Below are positions 42,982 through 51,649 of a stretch of 64,000 nt of DNA, piece by piece. Both the position numbers and the translations under genes were made by a program. Numbering within the stretch: the first letter of the stretch is position 1; each line of letters begins with the position of its first letter. This DNA comes from Halalkalicoccus tibetensis (GTDB lineage Archaea; Halobacteriota; Halobacteria; Halobacteriales; Halalkalicoccaceae). The notes beneath the pieces were generated by a model. It ran no database searches. It was not told where the DNA came from and saw only the letters and a list, made by a program, of their open reading frames with translations. Location of the stretch: contig NZ_JBBMXV010000001.1 in the NCBI RefSeq assembly GCF_037996645.1, positions 1 through 64,000 on the forward strand, written 5' to 3'.

Positions 42982-44550
42982 TCAGGCGTTCGTCTCGTGA
43001 TCGAAGAACGCGTCGAGCAGCTTCCGTTCGGCCACCCGGAGGTGCTGGTGGAGCGTCGAGGGGGTGATCCCGAGCGATTCTGCGACCTCCTCGCCGGTGC
43101 TCTCGCGGGGCCAGCCGAAGAAGCCCGAGAGGTACGCCGCCCGCAGCACCTCGCGCTGGCGCTCGGTGAGGTTGGTCTCGAGGGCCGCGCGGAACGCCCG
43201 GCGGGTCGTCCCCGAACGCTCGACCTGGCGCTGTGCACGCAGCTCCCCGTCGGGATGGCCCGCGAGGATCCCCTCGACCACCGTCCTGACCGCGACCGAA
43301 CGTGACAGCGTCACCACGACCCGACACTCGCCCCCGCTGATCTCCAGGGACTCGACGGTCGCGCCCTGGTCGGCGAACTCGGCGAGCAGCGAGTCCGCGA
43401 CCCGCAGCTCGACCAGCGTCGCCCCGTCGTCGTCGCCGACGACCCTGAGCCCGCCGATCGCCGGGTCGTCGGCGAGCCGGTCGCGGACGGCCTCGTCGAA
43501 CCCTTCGATCCCGTAGAACTCGAGCAGGTCGCCGTCGTTGTCGGCGACGGTCCCCTCGAAGGAGACGTCGTGGCCGTCGTTCGAGAGGGCGACCAGCGGC
43601 GCGGGCGTCCCGTCGAACCCGAACCGGAGCTCGGTGACGGTGTCGGCGAACAGCGCCCGCTTGCTCCGGGCGGCGTCGATCGCGTGGCCGATCGTCCCGC
43701 CGAGCTCCTCGAGCACCGCCCGCTCCCCGTCGCTGAACGCCCCCTCGCGGTCCGAGTAGACGCCCAGCACGCCGTAGACCGTCTCGCCGTACGTCAACGG
43801 GATCGCGGCGACCGCGCGGTACTCCCGTTCGAGGGCCGCCCCGCCCCACTCCCCGTCGGCCCGATCGGGACGGACGAACCGCGCCTCGCCGTCGGCGAGG
43901 GCCGCCCCGGTCGGCTCCGTCCCGTCGAGGCGGACCGGGGCGTCGAGATACCCCTCCTCGACGCCCGCGGCGGTCCGGGGCTCGATCGCCCCGCCCGTCA
44001 CCGCGCGCTCGCCGATCCAGGCGAAACGATACGGCGGGGCCTCGGCGAGCTGCTCGCAGACCTCGCGCTCGATCCCCTCGCGGGTGACGGCGGTCACGAG
44101 CGCCCCGTTGACCGACCGGATGGCGGCGTTGATGTGGTTGAGCGTCCGCAGCTCGTCGTTCCTGTCCCGGAGATCGAGCGAGAGCTCGCGGGTCCGAAGC
44201 AGGCTCTCGATCCGGCCGTGGAGCTCCGTCTTCTTCACGGGGGCGGTGATCAGCTCGTCGACGCCCTCCTGGACGACGGCGTCGACCCGCGACCAGACCT
44301 CCGTGCTGATCTCCCCGAGCTGCTGTCGGGAGACGACGAGCAGGAACGGGAGGAAGACCGGCTCCACGGCGTCCTTCCGGCTCGCGAGCGCCGCCTCGTG
44401 GCGCTGGAGCGAGCACTGGTCCATGATACAGAGGTCCGGCGACCGGATGTCGTCGGGGATCGATCCGACGACCTCGTGTCCGTCCGACAGCCACTCGTCG
44501 AGCAGCCGCCGGTTCTCCTCGCGATCGATCAGCAGGAGGATCTCCGCCAT
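42982..44550 (-). CDS. Bacterio-opsin-activator-type regulator (receiver-like, GAF, BAT, HTH-10)
   Basis: 522 aa. Residues 1-125 look like a receiver domain ('EILLLIDREENRRLLDEWL', Asp44 in 'PDLCIMDQ', Lys in 'APVKKTEL'). A coiled linker is followed by a GAF domain with '..AAIPLTYGETVYGVLGVYSDREGAFSDGERAVLEELGGTIGHAI' (about 225-300) and a BAT domain. The C-terminal HTH reads 'LTERQREVLRAAYLSGFFGWPRESTGEEVAESLGITPSTLHQHLRVAERKLLDAF'. Members are DNA-binding regulators that respond to light, redox or small ligands. The target is unknown. Its ATG is directly adjacent to the stop of the upstream small gene. Confidence 0.9.
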   Translation of the reverse strand: MAEILLLIDREENRRLLDEWLSDGHEVVGSIPDDIRSPDLCIMDQCSLQRHEAALASRKDAVEPVFLPFLLVVSRQQLGEISTEVWSRVDAVVQEGVDELITAPVKKTELHGRIESLLRTRELSLDLRDRNDELRTLNHINAAIRSVNGALVTAVTREGIEREVCEQLAEAPPYRFAWIGERAVTGGAIEPRTAAGVEEGYLDAPVRLDGTEPTGAALADGEARFVRPDRADGEWGGAALEREYRAVAAIPLTYGETVYGVLGVYSDREGAFSDGERAVLEELGGTIGHAIDAARSKRALFADTVTELRFGFDGTPAPLVALSNDGHDVSFEGTVADNDGDLLEFYGIEGFDEAVRDRLADDPAIGGLRVVGDDDGATLVELRVADSLLAEFADQGATVESLEISGGECRVVVTLSRSVAVRTVVEGILAGHPDGELRAQRQVERSGTTRRAFRAALETNLTERQREVLRAAYLSGFFGWPRESTGEEVAESLGITPSTLHQHLRVAERKLLDAFFDHETNA

Positions 44551-44898
44551 CTACCCGGCCCCGATCGGAACGCCGGCCCGCCCCGGCCGTCGGGGCTCCG
44601 ACGGGCGGCTCATCACCGCTCGACCCCCGCGTCCCTGCCGTCGGCGCACCTGCTTTCGGAACTGGTAGCCGTCGGGCGCGAGAGCTCGCAGCTGGGTCAG
44701 CGGGTCGACGAACGCCCGGTCGGGCATCAGCGTCTCGACGCGATCCGCGACCGCCGCCGTGAGCGACTCCTGTTCGACCTCGTCGGGGCTGAAGACGTCG
44801 TCCGAGAGGTCCCGTGAGAAGGACTCCGAGTCCGGACCGAGCTCGATCCCGTCGACGCCGGTAGAAACCCGCTCTCCGGTTGCCTCCTCGGTCTCCAT
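44551..44898 (-). CDS. Small haloarchaeal protein encoded before the BAT-type regulator
   Basis: 115 aa; the N-terminal half is acidic ('SFSRDLSDDVFSPDEVEQESLTAAVADRVETLMPDRAFVDPLTQLRALAPDGYQF') and the C-terminal 40 residues are basic. It ends exactly where the regulator begins, so the two are coupled. The start has an unusually good Shine-Dalgarno (gaggtg, minus strand) about 8 nt before ATG. A TATA-like run (tatattatata) lies some 40-50 nt upstream, so this gene has a leadered mRNA. It may be a partner or antagonist of the regulator; no family is recognised. Confidence 0.65.
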   Translation of the reverse strand: METEEATGERVSTGVDGIELGPDSESFSRDLSDDVFSPDEVEQESLTAAVADRVETLMPDRAFVDPLTQLRALAPDGYQFRKQVRRRQGRGGRAVMSRPSEPRRPGRAGVPIGAG

Positions 44899-44986
44899 AC
44901 GGTTTCACCTCTTCCTACCTGTACATAACTTCTGTGGCATATATAATATACTGAAAAGAAGCGATACGAAGAACGAGCGGCCGGGG

Positions 44987-47212
44987 TTACTGGAAGCCGA
45001 TCCGGCTGCCCTGGCGCCCGCGGTTGGGCTCGGTCGTTCCGCCGGCGAACTCGTCCTCGATCTGCTCGTAGTAGTCGAGGATGTCGTCGGTGATGGTCGG
45101 TCGGACCGAGTCCATCGCCTGGCGGAAGTGGCGCATCTCGACGATATCGGCCTCGTGGTCCTCCCGGAGGGCGGTCATCGCCGCCTCGCGGGCGATCGAT
45201 TCGAGGTCGCTGCCGACGAAGCCGTCGGTGATCTCGGCGAGCTCGCGCAGGCTGACGTCGGCCGCAATCGGGATGTCGCCGGTGTGGATGCGGAGGATCT
45301 CCTCGCGGCCCTCCTCGCTAGGCTGGCCGACCATCACGAGCCGGTCGAACCGTCCCGAGCGAAGCAGCGCGGGGTCGATCATGTCCGGCCGGTTGGTCGC
45401 GGCGATCACCATCACGTTCTCCATCTCCTCGAGGCCGTCGAGCTCCGTCAGCAGCTGGTTGACGACCCGCTCGGAGACGTTCGAACCGACCTCGCCGCCC
45501 CGCGCGGGCGCGAGCGCGTCGAGCTCGTCGAAGAAGATCACTGTCGGACTGACCTGCCGGGCCTTCCGGAAGGTCTGACGGATCGCCTTCTCCGACTCGC
45601 CGACCCACTTCGAGAGCAGTTGGGGCCCGCGGATCGAGATGAAGTTGGCGTTGGTCTCGTTCGCCACCGCTTTGGCCATCAGCGTCTTGCCCGTCCCGGG
45701 CGGGCCGTAGAGCAGGACGCCCGCCGGCGGGTCGATCCCCAGCCGGGCGAACCGGCCGGGGTTGGTCAGCGGCCACTCGACGCTCTCCTTCACGTCGTCG
45801 GTGGCGTCCTCGAGCCCGCCGATGTCGTCCCACGAGACCTTCGGCAGCTCGACGAGCACCTCGCGCATGGCGCTGGGCTCGACCTCGCCGAGCGCCCCGC
45901 GGAAGTCCCCGCGCTTGACGATCATCCGGTCGATCAGCTCGGGGGGCACCTCCTCCTCGTCGAGGTTGATCTCGGGGAGGTAGCGCCGGAGCGCGCGCAT
46001 CGCCGCCTCCTTGGTGAGGCTCTCGACGTCCGCGCCGACGAAGCCGTGGGTGTCGTCGGCGAGCTCCGAGAGGCTCACGTCGTCCGACAGCGGCATTCCT
46101 CTGGTATGGATCTGGAGGATCTCCTCGCGCCCGGTCTCGTCGGGCACGTCGATCGAGATCTCCCGGTCGAACCGGCCCGGGCGGCGCAGCGCAGGGTCGA
46201 CCGAATCGACCCGGTTGGTCGCCGCGATGACGATGACCTGGCCCCGACTTTCGAGGCCGTCCATCATCGTCAGCAGCTGGGCGACGACGCGCCGTTCGAC
46301 CTCGCCGGTGACGTCCTCGCGTTTGGGCGCGATCGAGTCGAGCTCGTCGATGAAGATGATCGCGGGCGACTCCTCGCTCGCGTCCTCGAAGATCTCCCTG
46401 AGTTGCTGTTCGCTCTCCCCGTAGTACTTCGAGATGATCTCCGGTCCCGCAATGGAGAAGAAGCTCGCGGAGGTCTCGTTCGCGACCGCCTTCGCCAGCA
46501 GGGTCTTCCCCGTGCCGGGCGGGCCGTGTAGCAGGACGCCCTGCGGGGGCTCGATCCCCAGCTTCTTGAAGATCTGGGGGTGTTTCATCGGCAGCTCGAC
46601 CATCTCCCGGACGCGCTGGATCTCGTTCTGGAGGCCGCCGATGTCCTCGTAGGTGATGCCCGAACCGGCCTTCTCGAAGCCGCTGATGGGCTCCTCGCGC
46701 AGCTCGACGTCGGTGTCCTCGGTGATGAGACAGACCCCCTCGGGCTCGGTCTCGACGGCGATGAGGGGGATCGCCTGGCCGGGCGAGCGCATGAACGGGT
46801 GGTTCGTCGAGGACATGACGGGAACGATGTCGCGTTCGACGACGGGGCGCTTGAGGATCTGGCGTTTGACCATGCCCGCCGCGTCCGAGCCGAACTGGAC
46901 CGACGCCTCCTCCGGGGGCGCGAGGACGAGCTTCTCGGCCTTCGTCGCCTCGGCCTTCCGGATGGTCACGCGTTCGCCGATGCCGACGTCGGCGTTCTGG
47001 CGGGTGAAGCCGTCGATGCGGACGGTGTCGGTGTTCCAGTCCTGGCGGTCGGCGCGCCAGACCTTCGCGGCGGTGGTGTCGCCGCCCTCGATCTCGATGA
47101 TGTCTCCGGGGCTCAGCTTCAGGTGCAACAACGTGTCCGGGTCGAGGCGGGCGATGCCTCTCCCCGAGTCGTTCGGGTAGGCTTTCGCCACCTCGAGTTG
47201 TACTTCGTTCAT
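44987..47212 (-). CDS. cdc48: Cdc48/VAT-type AAA+ ATPase
   Basis: 741 aa with the N-D1-D2 layout of VCP/Cdc48/VAT. The N domain starts '[40 protein letters not shown]'. Both AAA domains have Walker A GPPGTGKT and Walker B ('[12 protein letters not shown]', '[12 protein letters not shown]'), plus the second region of homology ('[22 protein letters not shown]', '[22 protein letters not shown]'). The hexamer unfolds proteins for degradation by the proteasome or for remodelling. The gene stands alone with larC divergent upstream. Confidence 0.97.
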   Translation of the reverse strand: MNEVQLEVAKAYPNDSGRGIARLDPDTLLHLKLSPGDIIEIEGGDTTAAKVWRADRQDWNTDTVRIDGFTRQNADVGIGERVTIRKAEATKAEKLVLAPPEEASVQFGSDAAGMVKRQILKRPVVERDIVPVMSSTNHPFMRSPGQAIPLIAVETEPEGVCLITEDTDVELREEPISGFEKAGSGITYEDIGGLQNEIQRVREMVELPMKHPQIFKKLGIEPPQGVLLHGPPGTGKTLLAKAVANETSASFFSIAGPEIISKYYGESEQQLREIFEDASEESPAIIFIDELDSIAPKREDVTGEVERRVVAQLLTMMDGLESRGQVIVIAATNRVDSVDPALRRPGRFDREISIDVPDETGREEILQIHTRGMPLSDDVSLSELADDTHGFVGADVESLTKEAAMRALRRYLPEINLDEEEVPPELIDRMIVKRGDFRGALGEVEPSAMREVLVELPKVSWDDIGGLEDATDDVKESVEWPLTNPGRFARLGIDPPAGVLLYGPPGTGKTLMAKAVANETNANFISIRGPQLLSKWVGESEKAIRQTFRKARQVSPTVIFFDELDALAPARGGEVGSNVSERVVNQLLTELDGLEEMENVMVIAATNRPDMIDPALLRSGRFDRLVMVGQPSEEGREEILRIHTGDIPIAADVSLRELAEITDGFVGSDLESIAREAAMTALREDHEADIVEMRHFRQAMDSVRPTITDDILDYYEQIEDEFAGGTTEPNRGRQGSRIGFQ

Positions 47213-47385
47213 GATGGGGCTGCGGGGATGGTTGTGTGTCCGATTGCAGCGCCGATAGGTCTTGTGTTACCCCTACCGGGCTACTGTGTCATTTCTTCGC
47301 ATGGTATGCTACGTACGAGGGGATACAAAACCCTATTGCTTGGGAACATCGTGCGCTTTTTGCCCGCGAGCGCGAGGGATGGGGT

Positions 47386-48660
47386 ATGAGGACGCTTGCG
47401 TTCGACGGCCGGCTCGGTGCGAGCGGCGACATGATCCTGGGGGCGCTTCTCGCCGCCGGCGCGGACCCCGACGCGCTCGTCCCGGCCGAGGACGCGCTCG
47501 ACGTGCGTTACGAGGCCAGCGAGGTCGTGAAGCGGGGGATCCGGGCGACCAGCGTGGACGTGCTGCTCGCCGACGAACACGACCACCACGATCGCGACGG
47601 GAACGGTGAGGCGAGTCATGGTCACGACGAGGACCACGACGACCACACGCACGCCGAGGGCGCGGGGCCACACCGTTCCTATCGGGAGGTGTGCGAGCTC
47701 GTCGAGTCGATGGGACTCCCGGGAGCGGTCGAGGAGCGCGCCGTCGAGGCCTTTACCGTTCTCGGCGAGGCCGAGGCGAGCGTCCACGGCGAGGAGCTCG
47801 ACTCCATCCACTTCCACGAGGTCGGCGCCGACGACGCCATCGCCGACGTCGTGGGCGCCGCGCTGTTGCTCGCCGATCTCGACCCCGACCGGGTGGTCAC
47901 GACGCCGCTCTCGGCCGGCGGCGGCACGGTGGAGATGAGCCACGGCACCTACCCCGTTCCCGGGCCAGCGACCGTCGAGATCGCCGAGCGCGCCGACTGG
48001 TCGATCCGGGGCGGGCCCGTCGAGGCCGAGCTGCTCACCCCGACGGGGGCGGCGATCCTCGCGGTCGTCGCCGACGGGGTCGAGACGCTTCCCGGCCTGC
48101 GGGTGACGAGCTCGGGGTACGGCGCGGGCGACCGCGACCTCGCGGACCGCCCGAACGTGCTCCGGGCGATCCTGGGGGAGGAAGCGGGGCTCACGCGCGA
48201 GGAGATCGTCGTTCTCGAGACCAACGTCGACGACGTCGCCCCGGAGGTGCTGGGCGGGCTCCAGACCACCCTCGCGGAGGTCGGTGCTCGCGACGTGACG
48301 GTGCTGCCGGCGACGATGAAGAAGTCCCGGCCGGGCCACCTCGTGAAGGTGATCTGTCGGCCCGAGGACGCCGAACGGGTGGCCCGCCGGCTGGCCGAGG
48401 AGACGGGCACCCTGGGGGTCCGTTCGGTCCCCGGGACCCACCGCTGGGTCGCGAGCCGGGAGATCGAGAGCGTGACCCTCGAACTCGATGACGGGACTCA
48501 CGAGATCGACGTGAAGGTCGCGAGCGACGAGTCGGGCGCGGTCTACGACGTCAGCGCCGAGTACGACGACGCGGCGGCCGCCGCGGGCGAGGCCGGGCTG
48601 GCGATCCGGGAGGTAGCATCGCTCGCGGAGTCGGCGTGGCGGGACGCGAACGGCGGCTAG
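47386..48660 (+). CDS. larC: Nickel-pincer cofactor biosynthesis protein LarC
   Basis: 424 aa from ATG 47386 (MRTLAFDGRLGASGDMILGALLAAG). It has the full LarC pattern: 'DSIHFHEVGADDAIADVVGAALLLADL', 'TTPLSAGGGTVEMSHGTYPVPGPATVEI', 'ELLTPTGAAILA' and 'LETNVDDVAPEVLGGL...DVTVLPATMKKSRPGHLVKVIC'. LarC inserts nickel into the pyridinium dithioacid precursor of the lactate racemase cofactor. A His-rich loop at about 65-92 (HDHHDRD...HGHDEDHDDHTH) probably gathers Ni2+. In many bacteria larC needs a frameshift; here it is one frame. larB and larE are not in the window. Confidence 0.93.
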   Translation: MRTLAFDGRLGASGDMILGALLAAGADPDALVPAEDALDVRYEASEVVKRGIRATSVDVLLADEHDHHDRDGNGEASHGHDEDHDDHTHAEGAGPHRSYREVCELVESMGLPGAVEERAVEAFTVLGEAEASVHGEELDSIHFHEVGADDAIADVVGAALLLADLDPDRVVTTPLSAGGGTVEMSHGTYPVPGPATVEIAERADWSIRGGPVEAELLTPTGAAILAVVADGVETLPGLRVTSSGYGAGDRDLADRPNVLRAILGEEAGLTREEIVVLETNVDDVAPEVLGGLQTTLAEVGARDVTVLPATMKKSRPGHLVKVICRPEDAERVARRLAEETGTLGVRSVPGTHRWVASREIESVTLELDDGTHEIDVKVASDESGAVYDVSAEYDDAAAAAGEAGLAIREVASLAESAWRDANGG

Positions 48661-48737
48661 TACCCGTATAAACACATGGTACAGTCATATTCATATCAGG
48701 AGAACGGTTATACGGACCGGGAAGTTCGATACGGGCA

Positions 48738-48866
48738 ATGACGGCGACGCACGAACCATCGGCGGCGATCGAGGGGACGGCCACCGAGCGCGGCATCTGC
48801 TCGGCCTGTGGCGGCGTGGCGATCAACGTTCAGGGGCTGCTCGACTGTCCGGACTGCGGGGTCTGA
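48738..48866 (+). CDS. Very small zinc-ribbon protein, 42 aa
   Basis: MTATHEPSAAIEGTATERGI then CSACGGVAINVQGLLDCPDCGV. Two C-x2-C knuckles, 14 residues apart, would bind one zinc. The ATG lies about 78 nt after larC. The AT-rich stretch before it (atattcatatcag, around 48690) may be its promoter. Short single-ribbon proteins of this kind are common in haloarchaea. Function unknown. Confidence 0.7.
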   Translation: MTATHEPSAAIEGTATERGICSACGGVAINVQGLLDCPDCGV

Positions 48867-48868
48867 GC

Positions 48869-49594
48869 TCACTCCTCGCGGTGTTCCTCCAGCGCCTCCT
48901 CGACGGTGAGCTCGCCGCGGGCGACCCGTTTCGCCAGCCCCGCGTCGATCTCCCGGTTCTCCGGCGAACGCTCGCGTGAGCGGCGCTTTATTACGGTGAG
49001 CTCGCCCTCGGTGGGCTCGATCTCGCGGCTCTCGACCGCCTCGCCCTCCATCCGGGCGATGTTGACCGCCGCGAGCACGTCGCCCATGCCGCGGGTGCCG
49101 GTACCGAGAGAGGGGGTCGTACCGGTCTCGTCGACGAGCTCGACCCGGGCGTCCTCGAGGGCGTTGATCATCGTCGCGCCCTTGAGGCGTGCCCCGTCGC
49201 CGATCCGCACGACGGGATCGACGCCCCCTGCCACCTCCTCGCGGACGACGTCGGCGGCCTCCGCGAGCGGCACCTGGAACGCCGCGACGACGGTCTCGCC
49301 CGACAGGATCGCGATCCCCGGCCGGTCGCCCGGATCGACGCCGACGACCGTCCGGCCGTCGCCCGCCCGCAGCGTCGAGAGGGCTGTCTCGACGGCCTCA
49401 CGGGGGTTCTCGGGATCGGCCCGGACGTACTCGACGCCCGTCGGCGGGTCGTCCTCGGGCCCGGTGATGACGGTCTCGGTACCCTCGGGCAGCTCATCGT
49501 CGGGCTCGACCGTCGTGAACGCGACCCCGCGCTCGCGGAGCTCGCCCACGACGCCGTGATAGACCTCGAAGTCCCCCGTGGCGACGACGATCAC
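48869..49594 (-). CDS. RNase H-fold protein resembling RuvC/YqgF resolvases
   Basis: 241 aa. After an N-terminal domain of about 75 residues the sequence reads 'TVVGVDPGDRPGIAIL' (Asp87), a typical first strand of RuvC/YqgF-type nucleases, then 'VELVDETGTTPSLG' (155-164; compare the 'DER.TT' motif of YqgF) and 'GDVLAAVNIA' with Asp172. These three acidic positions could form the metal site. The gene is divergent from radB with a 77-nt gap. This supports a role in recombination or repair, but nuclease activity is an inference from motifs. Confidence 0.65.
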   Translation of the reverse strand: MIVVATGDFEVYHGVVGELRERGVAFTTVEPDDELPEGTETVITGPEDDPPTGVEYVRADPENPREAVETALSTLRAGDGRTVVGVDPGDRPGIAILSGETVVAAFQVPLAEAADVVREEVAGGVDPVVRIGDGARLKGATMINALEDARVELVDETGTTPSLGTGTRGMGDVLAAVNIARMEGEAVESREIEPTEGELTVIKRRSRERSPENREIDAGLAKRVARGELTVEEALEEHREE

Positions 49595-49671
49595 GCCGGG
49601 GGTTCGCGGCCGGCTCGCTAAACGCTTTCGCGGACCGGGGCGTTTTTGGCCCCATCGTCCGACTCCCCGGC

Positions 49672-50376
49672 GTGAACGACGCCATCCCCGTCGGCTGCCC
49701 CCCGATCGACGAGCTGCTCGGCGGCGGTCTCGAGCGCGGGGCCGTCACCCAGCTCTACGGCCCCCCCGCCGCCGGCAAGACGAACCTCGCGCTGTGTGCG
49801 GCCGTCGAGTGCGCCGCGGCCGGCGAGCGCGTCGCCTACATCGACACCGAGGGGCTCTCGCCCGACCGCTTCGAGCAGCTGCTTCGTGCGAACGCCGGCG
49901 ACGAGGAGATCGAGAGCCTCTCCTCGCGGATCGTGATCAGCGAGGCCCACACGTTCGACGAACAGGAGGAAGCGGTGCGGGACGTCGAGGAGCTCGCGAG
50001 CGGGGTCTCGCTGATCGTCCTCGACAGCGCCACCGGCTTCTACAGGCTCCAGCGCACCGAGGACGAGCGCGAGGGTGACGCCCTGCGGGCGGTCGCCCGC
50101 CAGATCACCCACCTGCTCGCGCTCGCCCGGAAACACGATCTGGCCGTCGCGATCACCAACCAGGTCTTCTCGGACCCCGACGCGGACATGACCCGCGCGC
50201 TGGGGGGCAACACGCTCGAACACTGGACCGGAACGGTGCTGCGAATCGACCGGTTCCGGGGAGGCAAGCGACGCGCGACGCTGGAGAAACACCGCGCGAA
50301 GCCCGCCGGCGAGAGCGTCCAGTTCCGGATCACCGACGACGGGCTGGAGGAGATCGACGAGATGGTCGGGGACTGA
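49672..50376 (+). CDS. radB: DNA repair protein RadB
   Basis: 234 aa RecA-family paralogue of archaea, starting with GTG. Walker A GPPAAGKT is at 30-37, Walker B 'SLIVLDSATGFYR' and 'VAITNQVFSDPDADMTRALGGNTLEHWTGTVLRIDRFRGGKRRATLEKHRAKPAG' follow. It lacks the N-terminal helix-hairpin-helix domain of RadA, as expected. RadB is thought to be a recombination mediator helping RadA. It is divergent from the RuvC-like gene and followed 50 nt later by a small membrane-protein gene. Confidence 0.95.
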   Translation: MNDAIPVGCPPIDELLGGGLERGAVTQLYGPPAAGKTNLALCAAVECAAAGERVAYIDTEGLSPDRFEQLLRANAGDEEIESLSSRIVISEAHTFDEQEEAVRDVEELASGVSLIVLDSATGFYRLQRTEDEREGDALRAVARQITHLLALARKHDLAVAITNQVFSDPDADMTRALGGNTLEHWTGTVLRIDRFRGGKRRATLEKHRAKPAGESVQFRITDDGLEEIDEMVGD

Positions 50377-50426
50377 TCGGTCGTCCAGGGGCGAACGTTT
50401 TTGTGGACCGTTCGACCAGTTCGACC

Positions 50427-50822
50427 ATGGACGAGGCCCGACTGCGCGCCCTCAGCTTCGGCGGTGCCGTCGCCGCCACGCTCGTCCTCGGCGTCGCGTT
50501 CGCGGCTCTGGCCGCCGCCTTCGGGACCGGGAGCGCGGCCATGGCCCTCTTCGTGGTCCTGTTCGTCGTCGCGATAGCCTACGAGAGCATCTACCACCAG
50601 CTCGAGGAAGCCCTCGGTCGCGACGCGGACCCCGACTCCGTCGCCGAGGACGCCCTCGAGACGCTCCGGCTGCGATACGCCCGCGACGAGATCACGGAGG
50701 CGGAGTTCGAACGGAAGCTCGAAACGCTGCTCGAAACTGAGACGACCGCGGATGCCGAGCGCTACGTCGGGGCGGCTTCGGAGCCGGACGAGGACCACGA
50801 GTTCGAGCGTGAGCGCTGGTGA
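50427..50822 (+). CDS. Membrane protein with C-terminal SHOCT-type domain
   Basis: 131 aa from ATG 50427 (the upstream GTG at 50403 would add 8 residues). Two adjacent hydrophobic segments ('SFGGAVAATLVLGVAFAALAAAFG', 'AAMALFVVLFVVAIAYESIY') are followed by 'ALETLRLRYARDEITEAEFERKLETLLE', the short helical SHOCT motif found at the ends of many membrane proteins. The tail is acidic. The role is unknown; it probably shares a transcript with radB. Confidence 0.75.
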   Translation: MDEARLRALSFGGAVAATLVLGVAFAALAAAFGTGSAAMALFVVLFVVAIAYESIYHQLEEALGRDADPDSVAEDALETLRLRYARDEITEAEFERKLETLLETETTADAERYVGAASEPDEDHEFERERW

Positions 50823-50935
50823 GGAGAAGCGAACCGCGAGCGAGCGTTCCGCGGCGAAGTGTCGGCCAGATAGATGGTGCGGACCGCGAGCAGCGAAGCT
50901 GCGAGCGGTAGCGCGGAGCGACTGTAAGGAGCGAT

Positions 50936-51119
50936 GCGCGCTTTTGGTGGCTCGCAGGACGCCTCGCGTCCTGCGGCACGCGCGGGACCTACGGTCCCGC
51001 AAGACAGCTTTTGCCGAGTGAGCGGTCCGAAGGACCGCGAACGTGGTTCGAGATGGCAAAGCCATCTCGTCATTACGAGAGATGCTCCGCATCTCTCGAA
51101 CGACAGCGCAAAAGGTGCG
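50936..51119. repeat. Array of five hairpins with shared boundary motifs, before rps24e
   Basis: Gene-free stretch 50823-51171. Three motifs shared with the copy at 61656-61720 frame it: gcgcttttggtg (50938-50949), agcttttgccgag (51006-51018) and agcgcaaaaggtgcg (51105-51119). Between them are perfect hairpins: 50954-50974 (gcaggacg, loop cctcg), 50982-51000 (gcgggacc, tac), 51022-51038 (gcggtcc, gaa), 51049-51069 (cgagatggc, aaa) and 51076-51098 (cgagagatgc, tcc). Stem sequences differ from each other. Upstream, 50823-50930, is GC-rich filler with gcgagc repeats and no gene. Confidence 0.8.
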
Positions 51120-51171
51120 TCCCGAAATCCTTTTACGCGCTTCAGCGGGAAGTATGAGGTAACTGAGTATC

Positions 51172-51495
51172 ATGGACATCGAAATCGTTTCGGAGGAGGA
51201 GAACCCGATGTTGCACCGCACCGACGTGACCTTCGATATCACCCACGACGAGGCCACCCCCGAGCGCCTCTCCGTGCGCGACAGCCTCGCGGCGAAGCTC
51301 AACAAGGACGCCGAGGAGGTCGTCATCCGCGAGATGAACACCAAGTTCGGGATGCGCACGACCGTCGGCTACGCGAAGGTCTACGAGAGCCCCGACTTCG
51401 CGCGCGACGTCGAGCAGGAGCACATGCTCGAGCGCAACAAGATCACCGCCGGCGACGCCGAGGGCGAGGGCGCCGACGAGGGTGAGGGGGCATAA
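51172..51495 (+). CDS. rps24e: Small ribosomal subunit protein eS24
   Basis: 107 aa: 'MDIEIVSEEENPMLHRTDVTFDITHDEATPERLSVRDSLAAKLNKDAEEVVIREMNTKFGMRTTVGYAKVYES', the S24e core, with an acidic halophile tail. Its stop overlaps the start of rps27ae (TAATG). The order S24e-S27ae-Kae1/Bud32 is conserved in archaea. Confidence 0.97.
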   Translation: MDIEIVSEEENPMLHRTDVTFDITHDEATPERLSVRDSLAAKLNKDAEEVVIREMNTKFGMRTTVGYAKVYESPDFARDVEQEHMLERNKITAGDAEGEGADEGEGA

Positions 51496-51629
51496 TGGCC
51501 CGACACGAGCTCTACGGCGAGGACGGCTCGACCGAGCGCGAGCAGTGTCCCCGCTGTGGCGACGCGTTCCTCGGCGACTACGGCGACCGCATGCACTGCG
51601 GGCGCTGTAGCTACACCGAGTGGCAGTAA
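51495..51629 (+). CDS. rps27ae: Small ribosomal subunit protein eS31 (S27ae)
   Basis: 44 aa: MARHELYGEDGSTEREQCPR then CGDAFLGDYGDRMHCGRCSY and TEWQ. Four cysteines (C-x2-C...C-x2-C) form the zinc ribbon of S27ae, encoded in archaea without ubiquitin. The ATG shares one base with the rps24e stop, so the genes are coupled; kae1-bud32 follows 20 nt later. Confidence 0.95.
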   Translation: MARHELYGEDGSTEREQCPRCGDAFLGDYGDRMHCGRCSYTEWQ

Positions 51630-51649
51630 CGCCGCGGTAGAACCACGAA

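Noticed and set aside
42905-44908. Long minus-strand frame over the BAT-type regulator
   Set aside because: Out-of-frame shadow rich in Arg and Gly; the regulator frame has recognisable domains throughout.
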